Positions 33,291-40,908 of a DNA stretch of 64,000 bases are shown here, in pieces. The notes under the pieces are model-generated. The model was not told the origin of the DNA and did not search any database. It was given only the letters and a program-made list of their open reading frames with translations. The translations under genes were made by a program, and so were the position numbers. The first letter of the stretch is position 1; each line of letters starts with the position of its first letter. Source of the DNA: CAVPGP01 sp963704025 (GTDB taxonomy: Bacteria > Actinomycetota > Thermoleophilia > Gaiellales > Gaiellaceae); assembly GCA_963704025.1 (NCBI GenBank), contig CAVPGP010000002.1:992001-1056000 (forward strand). Direction: 5' to 3'.

Positions 33291-34627
33291 GTCTTCTTGC
33301 GGAAGTCGATCGCCACGGGGACCCCCTCGAGCTCGAAGCGGTCGCGGATCCGGTTCTCGACCCAGTAGGCGTAGTCGCGGGTCACGAGGCCCGGATCGTT
33401 GACCGAGATCCGGATCCGGGGCGGGCGCGTCGTCACCTGCGTCCCGTAGAGCATGTTCAGCCGCCGGCCCCCCTTCTGCGGCGGCTGCCGCGCCTCGCGG
33501 AGCTCGGCGAGGAACCTGTTCAGCTCGGCGGTCGGGATCCGGTACGAGTACTTCTCGAACTGGATCTCGATCCGGTCTAGCAGGCGCTGGATGCCGCGGC
33601 CGGTCTTCGCGGAGACGGCGATCACGGGCGGGCGCTGCCGCAGGCGGCGGTTCAGCTGGCCGCGGACCTCCTCCAGCTCGACCTGCCCGACGTCCCACTT
33701 CGAGATCACGGCGATCGTCGCGCATTGCGCCTTTCGGGCCACGTCCGCGACGGCGAGGTCCTGCTCCACCACGCCCTGGCTCGCGTCGACGAGGACGAGC
33801 GCCACGTCGGCGCGCTCGGCCGCCTCGAGGGCGCGCAGCTCCGAGTAGTACTCGACCCCCTGCCGCTGCCTGCGCTTGCGGCGCATGCCGGCGGTGTCGA
33901 CGACGACGAACGTGCGCTCGCCGCGCGTGAAGATGGTGTCGATCGCGTCGCGCGTCGTGCCGGGCACCTCGGAGACGATCACCCGCTCCTGGCCGACGAT
34001 GGCGTTCAGCAGGCTCGACTTGCCGACGTTGGGGCGACCGAGGATCGCGACGCCGATCGCCTCCTCGCCCACGTGCCGGCGGCCGGCGCCGGGCAGCTGC
34101 TCGACGATCATGTCGAGCAAGTCGCCGGTGCCGTGCCCGTGCAGCCCGGAGAGCGGAACGGGGTCGCCGAGCCCGAAGCGGTGGAACTCGAGCGCGAGCA
34201 GGTCCTGGGACGGGTCGTCGATCTTGTTCGCGATCAGGATCACCGGCCTCCGCGAGTTGCGCAGGATCTGCGCCAGCTCCTCGTCCCCCGGTGTGATTCC
34301 GGCCCGCGCGTCGGTGACGAAGAGGACGAGATCGGCCTCGTGGATCGCCTGGCGCGCCTGTTCGGCGATCGCGCGCGTGATCGGCGTGTCGTCCGAGAGG
34401 TCGACGCCGCCGGTGTCGATGAGCAGAAAGTGCCTGCCGCGCCACTCGCAGAGCAGCTCCTTCCGGTCCCGCGTCGTGCCCTCCGTCTCGTGGACGACCG
34501 CCTGGCGGGACTGCGTCAGCCGGTTGATCAACGTCGACTTGCCCACGTTCGGGTAGCCGACGATCGCAACCGTGCCGATGATCTCGATCGGCTCGTCGAC
34601 GGCGACGGTGTCTTCGGTCTCGGTCAC
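33287..34627 (-). CDS. der: Ribosome-assembly GTPase Der (EngA)
   Basis: 446 residues with two tandem G domains. First: VAIVGYPNVGKSTLINRLTQ, DTGGVD, ANKIDD. Second: VAILGRPNVGKSSLLNAIVG, DTAGMRRKRRQRQGVEYYS, ISKWD. The C-terminal KH-like domain includes TRPPRIRISVNDPGLVTRDY. Der acts in 50S subunit assembly. GTG 34627 overlaps the plsC stop (GTGA); longer upstream readings run antisense-free into plsC and are not family-like. Confidence 0.97.
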   Translation of the reverse strand: MTETEDTVAVDEPIEIIGTVAIVGYPNVGKSTLINRLTQSRQAVVHETEGTTRDRKELLCEWRGRHFLLIDTGGVDLSDDTPITRAIAEQARQAIHEADLVLFVTDARAGITPGDEELAQILRNSRRPVILIANKIDDPSQDLLALEFHRFGLGDPVPLSGLHGHGTGDLLDMIVEQLPGAGRRHVGEEAIGVAILGRPNVGKSSLLNAIVGQERVIVSEVPGTTRDAIDTIFTRGERTFVVVDTAGMRRKRRQRQGVEYYSELRALEAAERADVALVLVDASQGVVEQDLAVADVARKAQCATIAVISKWDVGQVELEEVRGQLNRRLRQRPPVIAVSAKTGRGIQRLLDRIEIQFEKYSYRIPTAELNRFLAELREARQPPQKGGRRLNMLYGTQVTTRPPRIRISVNDPGLVTRDYAYWVENRIRDRFELEGVPVAIDFRKKT

Positions 34628-35274
34628 AACGGCGGCACGAGCCCTTCGGGACGGCCCTCCGCGTGCACCTCGGCGAGCCAGTCGAAGAGCGTGTGGATGC
34701 GGCGCTCGATCTCGGCGGTCGCTTGCTTGTAGCCCTTGCCGCCCTTCGGCAGGTCGTCGAAACGGATCGGCTCGCCGAACGCGACCGAGCACGGCGCGAA
34801 GTTGTACGGCTTCCAGAACTGCGTGCCGTAGACGGCGACCGGCACCACCGGCACGTTCTCCTGGAGGGCGATCATCGCCGCGCCCGGCTGGGCCTCGCCG
34901 GGGCGGCCGCTCAGCTGACGTGTGCCCTCGACGAAGAGCCCGACCGCACGCCCGTCGCGCGCCGCCTGGCGCATCAGCCGCACCGCCTCACGGTCAGACT
35001 CGCCGCGTCGCACGGCGAGCGCGCCGTGAAGGCGGATGAACTGCCCGAACCCGGGGATGCGGTGAGCCTCGATCTTGGCGACGAAGTTGATCGGCCGGGG
35101 CGTCACGCAGCCGATCACGGGAATGTCGACCCAGTGGAGATGGTTCGCGGCGAGCACGAGCCCGCCCCGGCGCGGCACGCGGTCGGCGCCGTAGGCCCGG
35201 ACACGGCACAGCAGGCGGATGGGCCAGCCCATCCAGACCTTCCCGACCCGCAGAGCGACGTCGCCGTACGCCAC
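34624..35274 (-). CDS. plsC: 1-acyl-sn-glycerol-3-phosphate acyltransferase, PlsC family
   Basis: 216 residues from a GTG at 35274, three bases after cmk. The acyltransferase blocks are LVLAANHLHWVDIPVIGCVT (block I, NHxxxxD), INFVAKIEAHRIPGFGQFIR (block II), VGLFVEGTRQLSGRPGEAQP (block III, EGTR) and VPVVPVAVYG (block IV). Acylates lysophosphatidate or a related glycerolipid at the membrane. The cmk-plsC-der order is frequent in Gram-positive bacteria. Confidence 0.94.
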   Translation of the reverse strand: MAYGDVALRVGKVWMGWPIRLLCRVRAYGADRVPRRGGLVLAANHLHWVDIPVIGCVTPRPINFVAKIEAHRIPGFGQFIRLHGALAVRRGESDREAVRLMRQAARDGRAVGLFVEGTRQLSGRPGEAQPGAAMIALQENVPVVPVAVYGTQFWKPYNFAPCSVAFGEPIRFDDLPKGGKGYKQATAEIERRIHTLFDWLAEVHAEGRPEGLVPPL

Positions 35275-35276
35275 GG

Positions 35277-35909
35277 CTAGACGCGGGAGCGCTCGTGGAC
35301 CAGCTTCTCGATCTGCCCCACGACGTCCTCCACATCGAGCTCCGTCGTGTCGATCATCACCGCGTCGGCGGCGGGACGCATGCGCGACGAATCGGAGGCG
35401 TCGCGCCTCCGCAAGTCCGTGACGAGCGCGTCCGCGCCGATGTCCGGACGTTCGGCCTGGCGCCGCCTCGCGCGCACGCCGGTGTCCGCGACGAGGTAGA
35501 CCTTCACCTCCGCGTCGGGCGCGACGACGGTGCCGATGTCGCGGCCCTCGATCACGCAGTTCCCCTGGTCGGCGAGCTCGCGCTGGCGCACGCGCATCAC
35601 CGCACGCACCTCGCGGTGCCTCGCCACGACGGGGACCATCCGGTCGATCCGCGATTGCCGGATCAGGGACGTCACGTCGGTGCCGTCGATCGTCACGCGC
35701 CCGTCCTCGTCCAGCCCGACCACGTACTCGCGGGCGAGCCCGCCGAGCGGCTCGCCGAGGCCGAGGTCGAGGCCGCGCTGCATTGCAAGCCAGGTGAGCG
35801 CCCGGTACATGGCGCCCGTGTCGAGGTAGCGGAAGCGCAGCCGCTCCGCCAGCCGGCGGGCGACCGTGCTCTTGCCGGCCCCCGCGGGGCCGTCGATGGC
35901 GACGATCAT
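35277..35909 (-). CDS. cmk: Cytidylate kinase
   Basis: 210 residues. IVAIDGPAGAGKSTVARRLA (Walker A), YLDTGAMYRALTWLA (CMP site), VTSLIRQSRIDRMVPVVARH, NCVIEGRDIGTVVAPDAEVK and the lid RDASDSSRMRPAADAVMIDT. Phosphorylates CMP and dCMP. The ATG overlaps the aroA stop by four bases. Confidence 0.96.
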   Translation of the reverse strand: MIVAIDGPAGAGKSTVARRLAERLRFRYLDTGAMYRALTWLAMQRGLDLGLGEPLGGLAREYVVGLDEDGRVTIDGTDVTSLIRQSRIDRMVPVVARHREVRAVMRVRQRELADQGNCVIEGRDIGTVVAPDAEVKVYLVADTGVRARRRQAERPDIGADALVTDLRRRDASDSSRMRPAADAVMIDTTELDVEDVVGQIEKLVHERSRV

Positions 35910-37189
35910 CGTTGTGTCACGGAATCCAGGAGCTCGAAGAAGCCGGGGAAGCTTATAGCCACCGCCTCTGCGCCCTCGATCTCCACCCCCTGGCGCGAGA
36001 CCAGGCCTGCGATCGCGCCGAGCATGGCGATCCGGTGGTCCCCAAAGGAGCTCATTCTGCCGCCGCGCAGCCGGGCAGGCGTGCCCCGGACGACGAAGCC
36101 GTCGGGGCGCGCCTCGATGCGCGCGCCGAGGCTCCTCAGCGTCTCGGTCACCGTCTCGATCCGATCCGTCTCCTTGGCGCGCAGCTCCTCGGCGCCCCGC
36201 ACGTCGGTGCGGCCGCGCGCCATCGCCGCGGCCAGGGCGACGAGCGGCAGCTCGTCCACGAGGCTCGGCACCTCCTCGGCCTCGATGCGGGTCGCCGTCA
36301 GGGGCGCCGAGCGCACGTCGAGGTCGGCGACCGGCTCGCCGCCGACGCTGCGCCGGTTGAAGACGGTGATCCGGGCGCCCATCCGCTCGAGCACGCCGAG
36401 CAGCCCGGTGCGGCCGGGGTTGACGTTGACGCCCTCGACGATCAGCTGCGAGCCGGCGAGCAGCGTCGCCGCAACGATCAGCGGCGCCGCGGACGAGAAC
36501 TCGCCCGGAATCGCGACGTCGAGCGGCGGCAGCTCCTCGACCGGCCAGACGCGAACGCTCTTCGGCCCCTGCTCGAGCCGCACACCCAGCGTCTTGAGCA
36601 TCCGCTCCGTGTGGTCGCGCGACGGGTGCGGCTCGACCACGATCGTCGGCCCCGAGCCGGCGAGGAGGCCGGCGAAGAGAATCGCCGACTTCACCTGCGC
36701 GCTCGCGACCGGCGACTCGTAGTGGACCGGCTTCAGCTTCGCGCCGTCGACGATCACGGGCGCGTGCCCGTCTGTCGTCTCGACCCGCGCGCCCATCTGC
36801 CGCAGCGGCTCGGCGATCCGCTCGTGCGGGCGCATCGTCAGGGACTCGTCGCCCACGAGCTCGAATCGCCGGCCCTCCTGCCCTGCCAGCAGGCCGCTGA
36901 CGAGCCGCAGGACGGTGCCGGCGTTGCCGCAGTCGAGCGGCGCGGCCGGCTGCTCCAGACCGCGCAGCCCGAGCCCGCGCACGCGGATCTCGTCACCGTC
37001 CTCCAGCACCTCGGCGCCGAGCTGGCGCGCGACGGAGATCGCCGACTCCGTGTCGGCCGCGCGACCGAAGCCCGTGATCCGGCTCTCGCCCTCGGCGACC
37101 GCGCCGAGCAGCACGGCGCGCTGCGAGATCCCCTTCACGCCCGGGACGCCGACGGCGCCCACGATCGCGGCTGCCGGCTCGACCCTCAT
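35906..37189 (-). CDS. aroA: 3-phosphoshikimate 1-carboxyvinyltransferase (EPSP synthase)
   Basis: 427 residues. GVPGVKGISQRAVLLGAVAE (shikimate-phosphate site, Lys usual), LDCGNAGTVLRLVSGLLAGQ (PEP loop), GDESLTMRPHERIAEPLRQM, SAQVKSAILFAGLLA, VDELPLVALAAAMARGRTDV, LRAKETDRIETVTETLRSLG and SFGDHRIAMLGAIAGLVSRQ. The PEP loop lacks the Pro that follows NAGTxxR in the enterobacterial form, so it looks closer to the class II group; this is a sequence impression only. Sixth step of the shikimate pathway. Overlaps tyrA and cmk by four bases each. Confidence 0.96.
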   Translation of the reverse strand: MRVEPAAAIVGAVGVPGVKGISQRAVLLGAVAEGESRITGFGRAADTESAISVARQLGAEVLEDGDEIRVRGLGLRGLEQPAAPLDCGNAGTVLRLVSGLLAGQEGRRFELVGDESLTMRPHERIAEPLRQMGARVETTDGHAPVIVDGAKLKPVHYESPVASAQVKSAILFAGLLAGSGPTIVVEPHPSRDHTERMLKTLGVRLEQGPKSVRVWPVEELPPLDVAIPGEFSSAAPLIVAATLLAGSQLIVEGVNVNPGRTGLLGVLERMGARITVFNRRSVGGEPVADLDVRSAPLTATRIEAEEVPSLVDELPLVALAAAMARGRTDVRGAEELRAKETDRIETVTETLRSLGARIEARPDGFVVRGTPARLRGGRMSSFGDHRIAMLGAIAGLVSRQGVEIEGAEAVAISFPGFFELLDSVTQR

Positions 37190-38280
37190 GCGTCGATCAC
37201 CGGCGAGACGGCGACGCCGTACCCCTGGCCTTCCAGGAGCGCCGCCGCGCGCTGCGCCTCGGACTCGCCCGTCACCAGGACGGTCAGCGTCCCGCCGCGC
37301 TCCGGCGAGACGTGGTGGAGCTCGAAGTCCTCGATGTTGATCCGCTCGGCGCCGAGCGCCTGCGTGATCCCCGCCAGCACGCCGGGCCGGTCAGGGACGT
37401 GCACGCGCAGCTGGTGCAGCGCACCGGGGTCCGGGTAGGCGCGCTCGAGCATCCGTCTGCGGTTCTGCGCCGCCTCGCCGATCCAGCGGGCGAGGAATCC
37501 CGCGTCGCGCTGCTCGAGCGCCGCGTCGAGCTGCTCGAGCCGGCGCCGCTGCTCGCCGAGCGCCTCGCGGACCGCGTCGGCGTTGTCGAGGAAGATGTCG
37601 ATCCAGATGCGGGGGTTGGCGCCCGCGACGCGGGTCATGTCGCGGAGCGAGCCCCCTGCGGCGACGAGCGGTTCGTGCCCCTCGATCCGACTTGCGCCCG
37701 CCTGGTTCACGAGCAGGTTCGCGAGCGCGTGCGGCAGGTGGCTCGTCAGCGCAACGAGCCGGTCGTGCGCGGCCGGATCGATCGCCACCGGGACGGCGCC
37801 GAGCGAGGCGACGAAGCCGTGCACGAGGCGGTACCGGCCGGGATCGGTGTGGGCCGCGGGTGCGAGGAACCAGGTCGCGCCGTCGAAGAGCTCCTCCGTC
37901 GCGTTCTCCGGGCCCCGCGCCTCGGAGCCGCAGATCGGATGGCCGCCGATGAACCGCGGCGACCCTGCGGCGGCGGCCGCGACGCTCGCCTTCGTCGAGG
38001 CGACATCGGTCACGGTCGTCTCGTCACCGCTTGCCGCCAGCGTCGCCGCGACCTGCCCGGCGGCCTGCGCGATCGGCGCCGCGACGACCGCGAGGTCGGC
38101 GCCGCGGACCGCGTCCTCGAGCGACGCGGCGGCCTCGTCCACGGCGCCGCGCCCGCGGGCGGTCTCCGACGCGTGCCGCTCGGTGTCGAAGCCGACGACG
38201 GTGTCGGCCACGCCGGCCCGCCGCGCGGCGAGCCCGACGGAGGCGCCGATCAGGCCGGTGCCGATGATCGCGAGACGCAT
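37186..38280 (-). CDS. tyrA: Prephenate dehydrogenase with ACT domain
   Basis: 364 residues. LAIIGTGLIGASVGLAARRA (NAD fold), VTDVASTKASVAAAA, FIGGHPICGSEARGPENATE (catalytic His and substrate site), LTSHLPHALANLLVNQAG and DMTRVAGANPRIWIDIFLDN. An ACT domain at about 285-355 (LRVHVPDRPGVLAGITQALG, INIEDFELHHVSPERGG) would bind an amino acid, probably tyrosine, for feedback control. First gene of the tyrA-aroA-cmk-plsC-der-gpsA run. Confidence 0.95.
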   Translation of the reverse strand: MRLAIIGTGLIGASVGLAARRAGVADTVVGFDTERHASETARGRGAVDEAAASLEDAVRGADLAVVAAPIAQAAGQVAATLAASGDETTVTDVASTKASVAAAAAGSPRFIGGHPICGSEARGPENATEELFDGATWFLAPAAHTDPGRYRLVHGFVASLGAVPVAIDPAAHDRLVALTSHLPHALANLLVNQAGASRIEGHEPLVAAGGSLRDMTRVAGANPRIWIDIFLDNADAVREALGEQRRRLEQLDAALEQRDAGFLARWIGEAAQNRRRMLERAYPDPGALHQLRVHVPDRPGVLAGITQALGAERINIEDFELHHVSPERGGTLTVLVTGESEAQRAAALLEGQGYGVAVSPVIDA

Positions 38281-38372
38281 CCCCGCACTCTACGGAGGTG
38301 CGGGTACCACGAACCCGAAGACGGGAGGCGGCAGACTTTCGGCCGGCCCCGGCCCTGGGTGCCGTCGAGGGA

Positions 38373-38990
38373 ATGAAGCGCATCGCCCTCCAGACCTCGC
38401 ATCTGCTCCTCGATTTCCTGATCGGGCTCTTCTGGTTCTGCGTCATCCTGACGGGCCTGGCGACCGGCGTCGGCCTGATCCGGGGCCTGCTCGGCGCAAG
38501 TCGGACCGCGGCGCTCGAGCGGCGCGTCGGCGCGGCGGTCGACGCCTCGGACAGCGAGCGCAAGCGGATCGAGCGGGACGTGCACGAAGGCGCCCAGCAG
38601 CGCCTCGTCGCGCTCGGCATTGACCTCGGCCCGCGATCGGGAACCTCGACCACGAGCCGGAGGAGGCCAAGGCGCCGCTCGCGGACGCGTGGCTGCCGTC
38701 GAGCGGGTCGCCGGCGGCGAGACTGTGGTCGATCCGGAGGTCGTCAGCCAGCTGCTCGCCCGCTCGCGGCGGCGGGGTCCGCTCGAGAACCTGACGCCGC
38801 GCGAACGCGAGGTGCTGTCGCTGATGGCCGAGGGCCGTCGAACGGCGCCATCGCGGCGCAACTCGTCGTCACCGAGCGCGCGGTCGAGAAGCACGTCGGC
38901 TCGATCTTCCAGAAGCTGAACCTGCCGCCGGGCTCGGGCGACCACCGCCGGGTGCTCGCCGTCCTGGAATACCTCGGCTCGGAGGAGTAG
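38373..38990 (+). pseudogene. Two-component remnant: kinase N-terminus joined to LuxR-type regulator C-terminus
   Basis: ATG 38373 begins a membrane kinase (LLLDFLIGLFWFCVILTGLA, a transmembrane helix) and reaches the HisKA_3 box SERKRIERDVHEGAQQRLVALGIDL with the phospho-His. The frame then slips; frame three reads LDHEPEEAKAPLADA, the second dimerisation helix. At about 38685-38690 it changes abruptly into a regulator's linker, RVAAVERVAGGETVVDPEVV, followed by NLTPREREVLSLMAEGR. One more missing base near 38838 precedes NGAIAAQLVVTERAVEKHVG and the end YLGSEE. The kinase ATPase domain and the regulator's receiver (over 1 kb) are absent. This looks like deletion within a kinase-regulator operon plus two frameshifts. 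Confidence 0.8.
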
Positions 38991-39020
38991 CCTCGAAGGC
39001 GACGCGACAAAGGAGGCTCG

Positions 39021-39311
39021 ATGTTCGTACGTGTCGCGAAGTTCGAAGGCGGCGACATGGACCGCCTTCGCGAAGAGAGGCCCAACATGGAGTCCGAAGG
39101 GCCGACCGGAATGCTCGGCTACCTGGTGATCGCCGACGAGGGAGCGAACCGCAGGATGTTCCTCTCGTTCTTCGAGACCCATGAGGCAGCCGAGGAGGCC
39201 GAGCGCTTCTTCGACTCGATGGGCGACTCCATCCCGGAGGAGATCCGCGGCAAGCGGCTCTCCCACGGCATCTACGAGGCCGTGGACGCAAAGCTCCCGG
39301 CGCTCGTCTAG
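39021..39311 (+). CDS. Small alpha/beta-barrel protein (ABM-like)
   Basis: 96 residues with a strong Shine-Dalgarno (aaaggagg) before ATG 39021. Beta-alpha-beta pattern: MFVRVAKFEGGDMDRLREER, GYLVIADEGANRRMFLSFFE, THEAAEEAERFFDSMGDSIP, GIYEAVDAKLPALV. This fits dimeric ferredoxin-like barrels (antibiotic-biosynthesis-monooxygenase-like). The substrate is unknown and no catalytic residue stands out. A hairpin follows at 39331-39356. Confidence 0.75.
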   Translation: MFVRVAKFEGGDMDRLREERPNMESEGPTGMLGYLVIADEGANRRMFLSFFETHEAAEEAERFFDSMGDSIPEEIRGKRLSHGIYEAVDAKLPALV

Positions 39312-39330
39312 CCCCGACCCCAGAGGGGAT

Positions 39331-39356
39331 GAGGGGGCGGCTCCGGCCGTCCCCTC
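39331..39356. terminator. Bidirectional hairpin terminator candidate
   Basis: GAGGGGGCGG and CCGTCCCCTC pair in nine of ten positions around the loop CTCCGG. It lies in the 68-bp gap between two convergent genes. There is no long T run, as is usual for high-GC actinobacterial terminators. Confidence 0.6.
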
Positions 39357-39379
39357 GCTTCTGCACGTATGCGCCCTCG

Positions 39380-40744
39380 CTATGCGTGCGGCGCCGTGCG
39401 CATCAGCTCGGCGAGCCGGAACGCGAGGTCGAGCGACTGGCGGGCATTCAGGCGGGGGTCGCAGAGGCTCTCGTAGCGGGCGGAGAGCTGCTCTTCGAGC
39501 ACGGCCTCCGAGCCGCCGAGGCACTCCGTCACGTCCTCGCCCGTGAACTCGAGATGCACGCCGCCCGGCCAGATCGCCTCCTGCCAGCAGGCGGCGAAGA
39601 AGCCCTCGATCTCACCCATCACGTCGTCGAAGCTCCGCGTCTTGACGCCGCTCTCGGTGCGGAACACGTTCGCGTGCATCGGATCGCATGCCCAGACGAC
39701 CGGGTGGCCTTCGGAGCGGACGGCGCGCAGGAGCGGCGGCAGCAGCTCGCGAACGCGCTCGGCTCCCATGCGGGTGATCAGCGTCAGCCGGCCGGGGACC
39801 CGCAGCGGGTTCAGCCGATCGGCGAGGCCGATCACCTCGTCCGCGGTCGCGGTCGGGCCGAGCTTGACGGCGACCGGGTTGTGCACGCCGGAGAAGAACT
39901 CGACATGGGCGCCGTCGAGCTGCCGCGTGCGCTCGCCGATCCAGAGCAGGTGCGCCGAGCAGTCGTACCAGTCGCCCGTCAGCGAGTCGCGCCGCGTCAG
40001 CCCTTCCTCGTAGTCGAGCAGCAGGCCCTCGTGGCTCGTGAAGACGTCCACCTCGTGCAGCTGCCGCTCCGAGGTGAGGTCGATCCCGCAGGCCGCCATG
40101 AAGCGGAGCGCACGCTCGATCTCGGACGCGAGCTGCTCGTAGCGGCGGCCCTCGGGCGAGGACGAGACGAACTCCTGATTCCAGACGTGCACCTGGTTCA
40201 GGTCGGCGAAGCCGCCCTTGGTGAACGCGCGTAGGAGGTTCAGGGTCGCGGCGGACTGGTGGTAGCCCTGAACCATCCGCCCCGGATCGGGGATGCGCGC
40301 CTCCGCGAATGGCTCGTCGCCGTGGATCATGTGGCCGCGGAACGTCGGCAGCACGAGATCGCCGACGGTCTCGGTCGGCTCCGAGCGCGGCTTGACGAAC
40401 TGCCCGGCGATCCGGCCCACCTTCACCACGGGCAGCGTCGCGCCGAACGTGAGCACGGCGGAGACCTGGAGCAGGATCTTCAGCTTCTCGCGGATCGTGA
40501 TCGCCGAGAAGTCGTGGAAGGACTCCGCGCAGTCCCCGGCCTGGAGCAGGAACGCCCGTCCTTCCGAGACGGCGGCGAGATCCTCGCGCAGGCGGCGCGC
40601 CTCGCCGGCGAAGACGAGCGGTGGCATCGACTTCAGCCGCGCGGACGCCGCGTCGAGCCCGCCCGCATCCGGCCACTCGGGTTGCTGGCGCGCGGGATGC
40701 TCGCGCCACGACGAGGGTGTCCACGCAGATGACGTCACGGTCAT
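39380..40744 (-). CDS. aroG: 3-deoxy-7-phosphoheptulonate synthase, class II
   Basis: First step of the shikimate pathway. 454 residues of the plant-like class II family: LLQAGDCAESFHDFSAITIR (metal Cys and PEP site), VKVGRIAGQFVKPRSEPTET, LPTFRGHMIHGDEPF, YDCSAHLLWIGERTRQLDGA, HVEFFSGVHNPVAVKLGPTA, LITRMGAERVRELLPPLLRA, VVWACDPMHANVFRTESGVK and GGVHLEFTGEDVTECLGGSE. It appears leaderless: TACACT (minus strand, 40756-40751) lies six bases before the ATG at 40744. Divergent from the trpS leader. Confidence 0.96.
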   Translation of the reverse strand: MTVTSSAWTPSSWREHPARQQPEWPDAGGLDAASARLKSMPPLVFAGEARRLREDLAAVSEGRAFLLQAGDCAESFHDFSAITIREKLKILLQVSAVLTFGATLPVVKVGRIAGQFVKPRSEPTETVGDLVLPTFRGHMIHGDEPFAEARIPDPGRMVQGYHQSAATLNLLRAFTKGGFADLNQVHVWNQEFVSSSPEGRRYEQLASEIERALRFMAACGIDLTSERQLHEVDVFTSHEGLLLDYEEGLTRRDSLTGDWYDCSAHLLWIGERTRQLDGAHVEFFSGVHNPVAVKLGPTATADEVIGLADRLNPLRVPGRLTLITRMGAERVRELLPPLLRAVRSEGHPVVWACDPMHANVFRTESGVKTRSFDDVMGEIEGFFAACWQEAIWPGGVHLEFTGEDVTECLGGSEAVLEEQLSARYESLCDPRLNARQSLDLAFRLAELMRTAPHA

Positions 40745-40773
40745 GAAGCCAGTGTAGTCACGCCGTTTTCCTC

Positions 40774-40779
40774 TATCCT
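40774..40779 (+). promoter_or_regulatory. -10 element of the trpS leader transcript
   Basis: TATCCT lies seven bases before the leader-peptide ATG (40787), which suggests a leaderless transcript. The aroG -10 (TACACT, 40756-40751, minus strand) lies 17 bases away, so the two promoters are back to back in a 42-bp gap. Confidence 0.45.
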
Positions 40780-40786
40780 GAGCGCA

Positions 40787-40849
40787 ATGACCTCAGCCTT
40801 CGCTCTCCGCTGGTTCTGGCGTCGCGGGCGAGGCGGAGGCCTGCGCTAG
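40787..40849 (+). CDS. Trp-containing leader peptide of trpS (20 aa)
   Basis: ATG 40787 to TAG 40849 encodes 20 residues, beginning MTSAFALRWFW and ending in Arg/Gly-rich RRGRGGGLR. The two Trp codons (40811-40813 and 40817-40819) flank a Phe codon. It precedes the tryptophanyl-tRNA synthetase gene by 59 bases, and its last third lies in the 5' arm of a perfect hairpin. Ribosome pausing at Trp codons when charged Trp-tRNA is scarce would alter hairpin formation, the classic attenuation logic. Too short for ordinary gene finders; function inferred. Confidence 0.75.
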   Translation: MTSAFALRWFWRRGRGGGLR

Positions 40850-40865
40850 GGCCGCCTCGCCCGCG
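40823..40865 (+). promoter_or_regulatory. Attenuator hairpin, perfect 14-bp stem, upstream of trpS
   Basis: CGCGGGCGAGGCGG at 40823-40836 is the exact complement of CCGCCTCGCCCGCG at 40852-40865, leaving a 15-base loop. The 5' arm begins four bases after the second Trp codon, so a ribosome stalled there would cover it and block folding. No T run follows, so the hairpin may stop transcription in the actinobacterial manner or hinder trpS translation; the trpS ribosome site (gaggtga) is at 40897-40903. Confidence 0.75.
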
Positions 40866-40908
40866 TCTCGAACCCGGCCCAGCGACCACAGGACATGAGG
40901 TGACCTGA

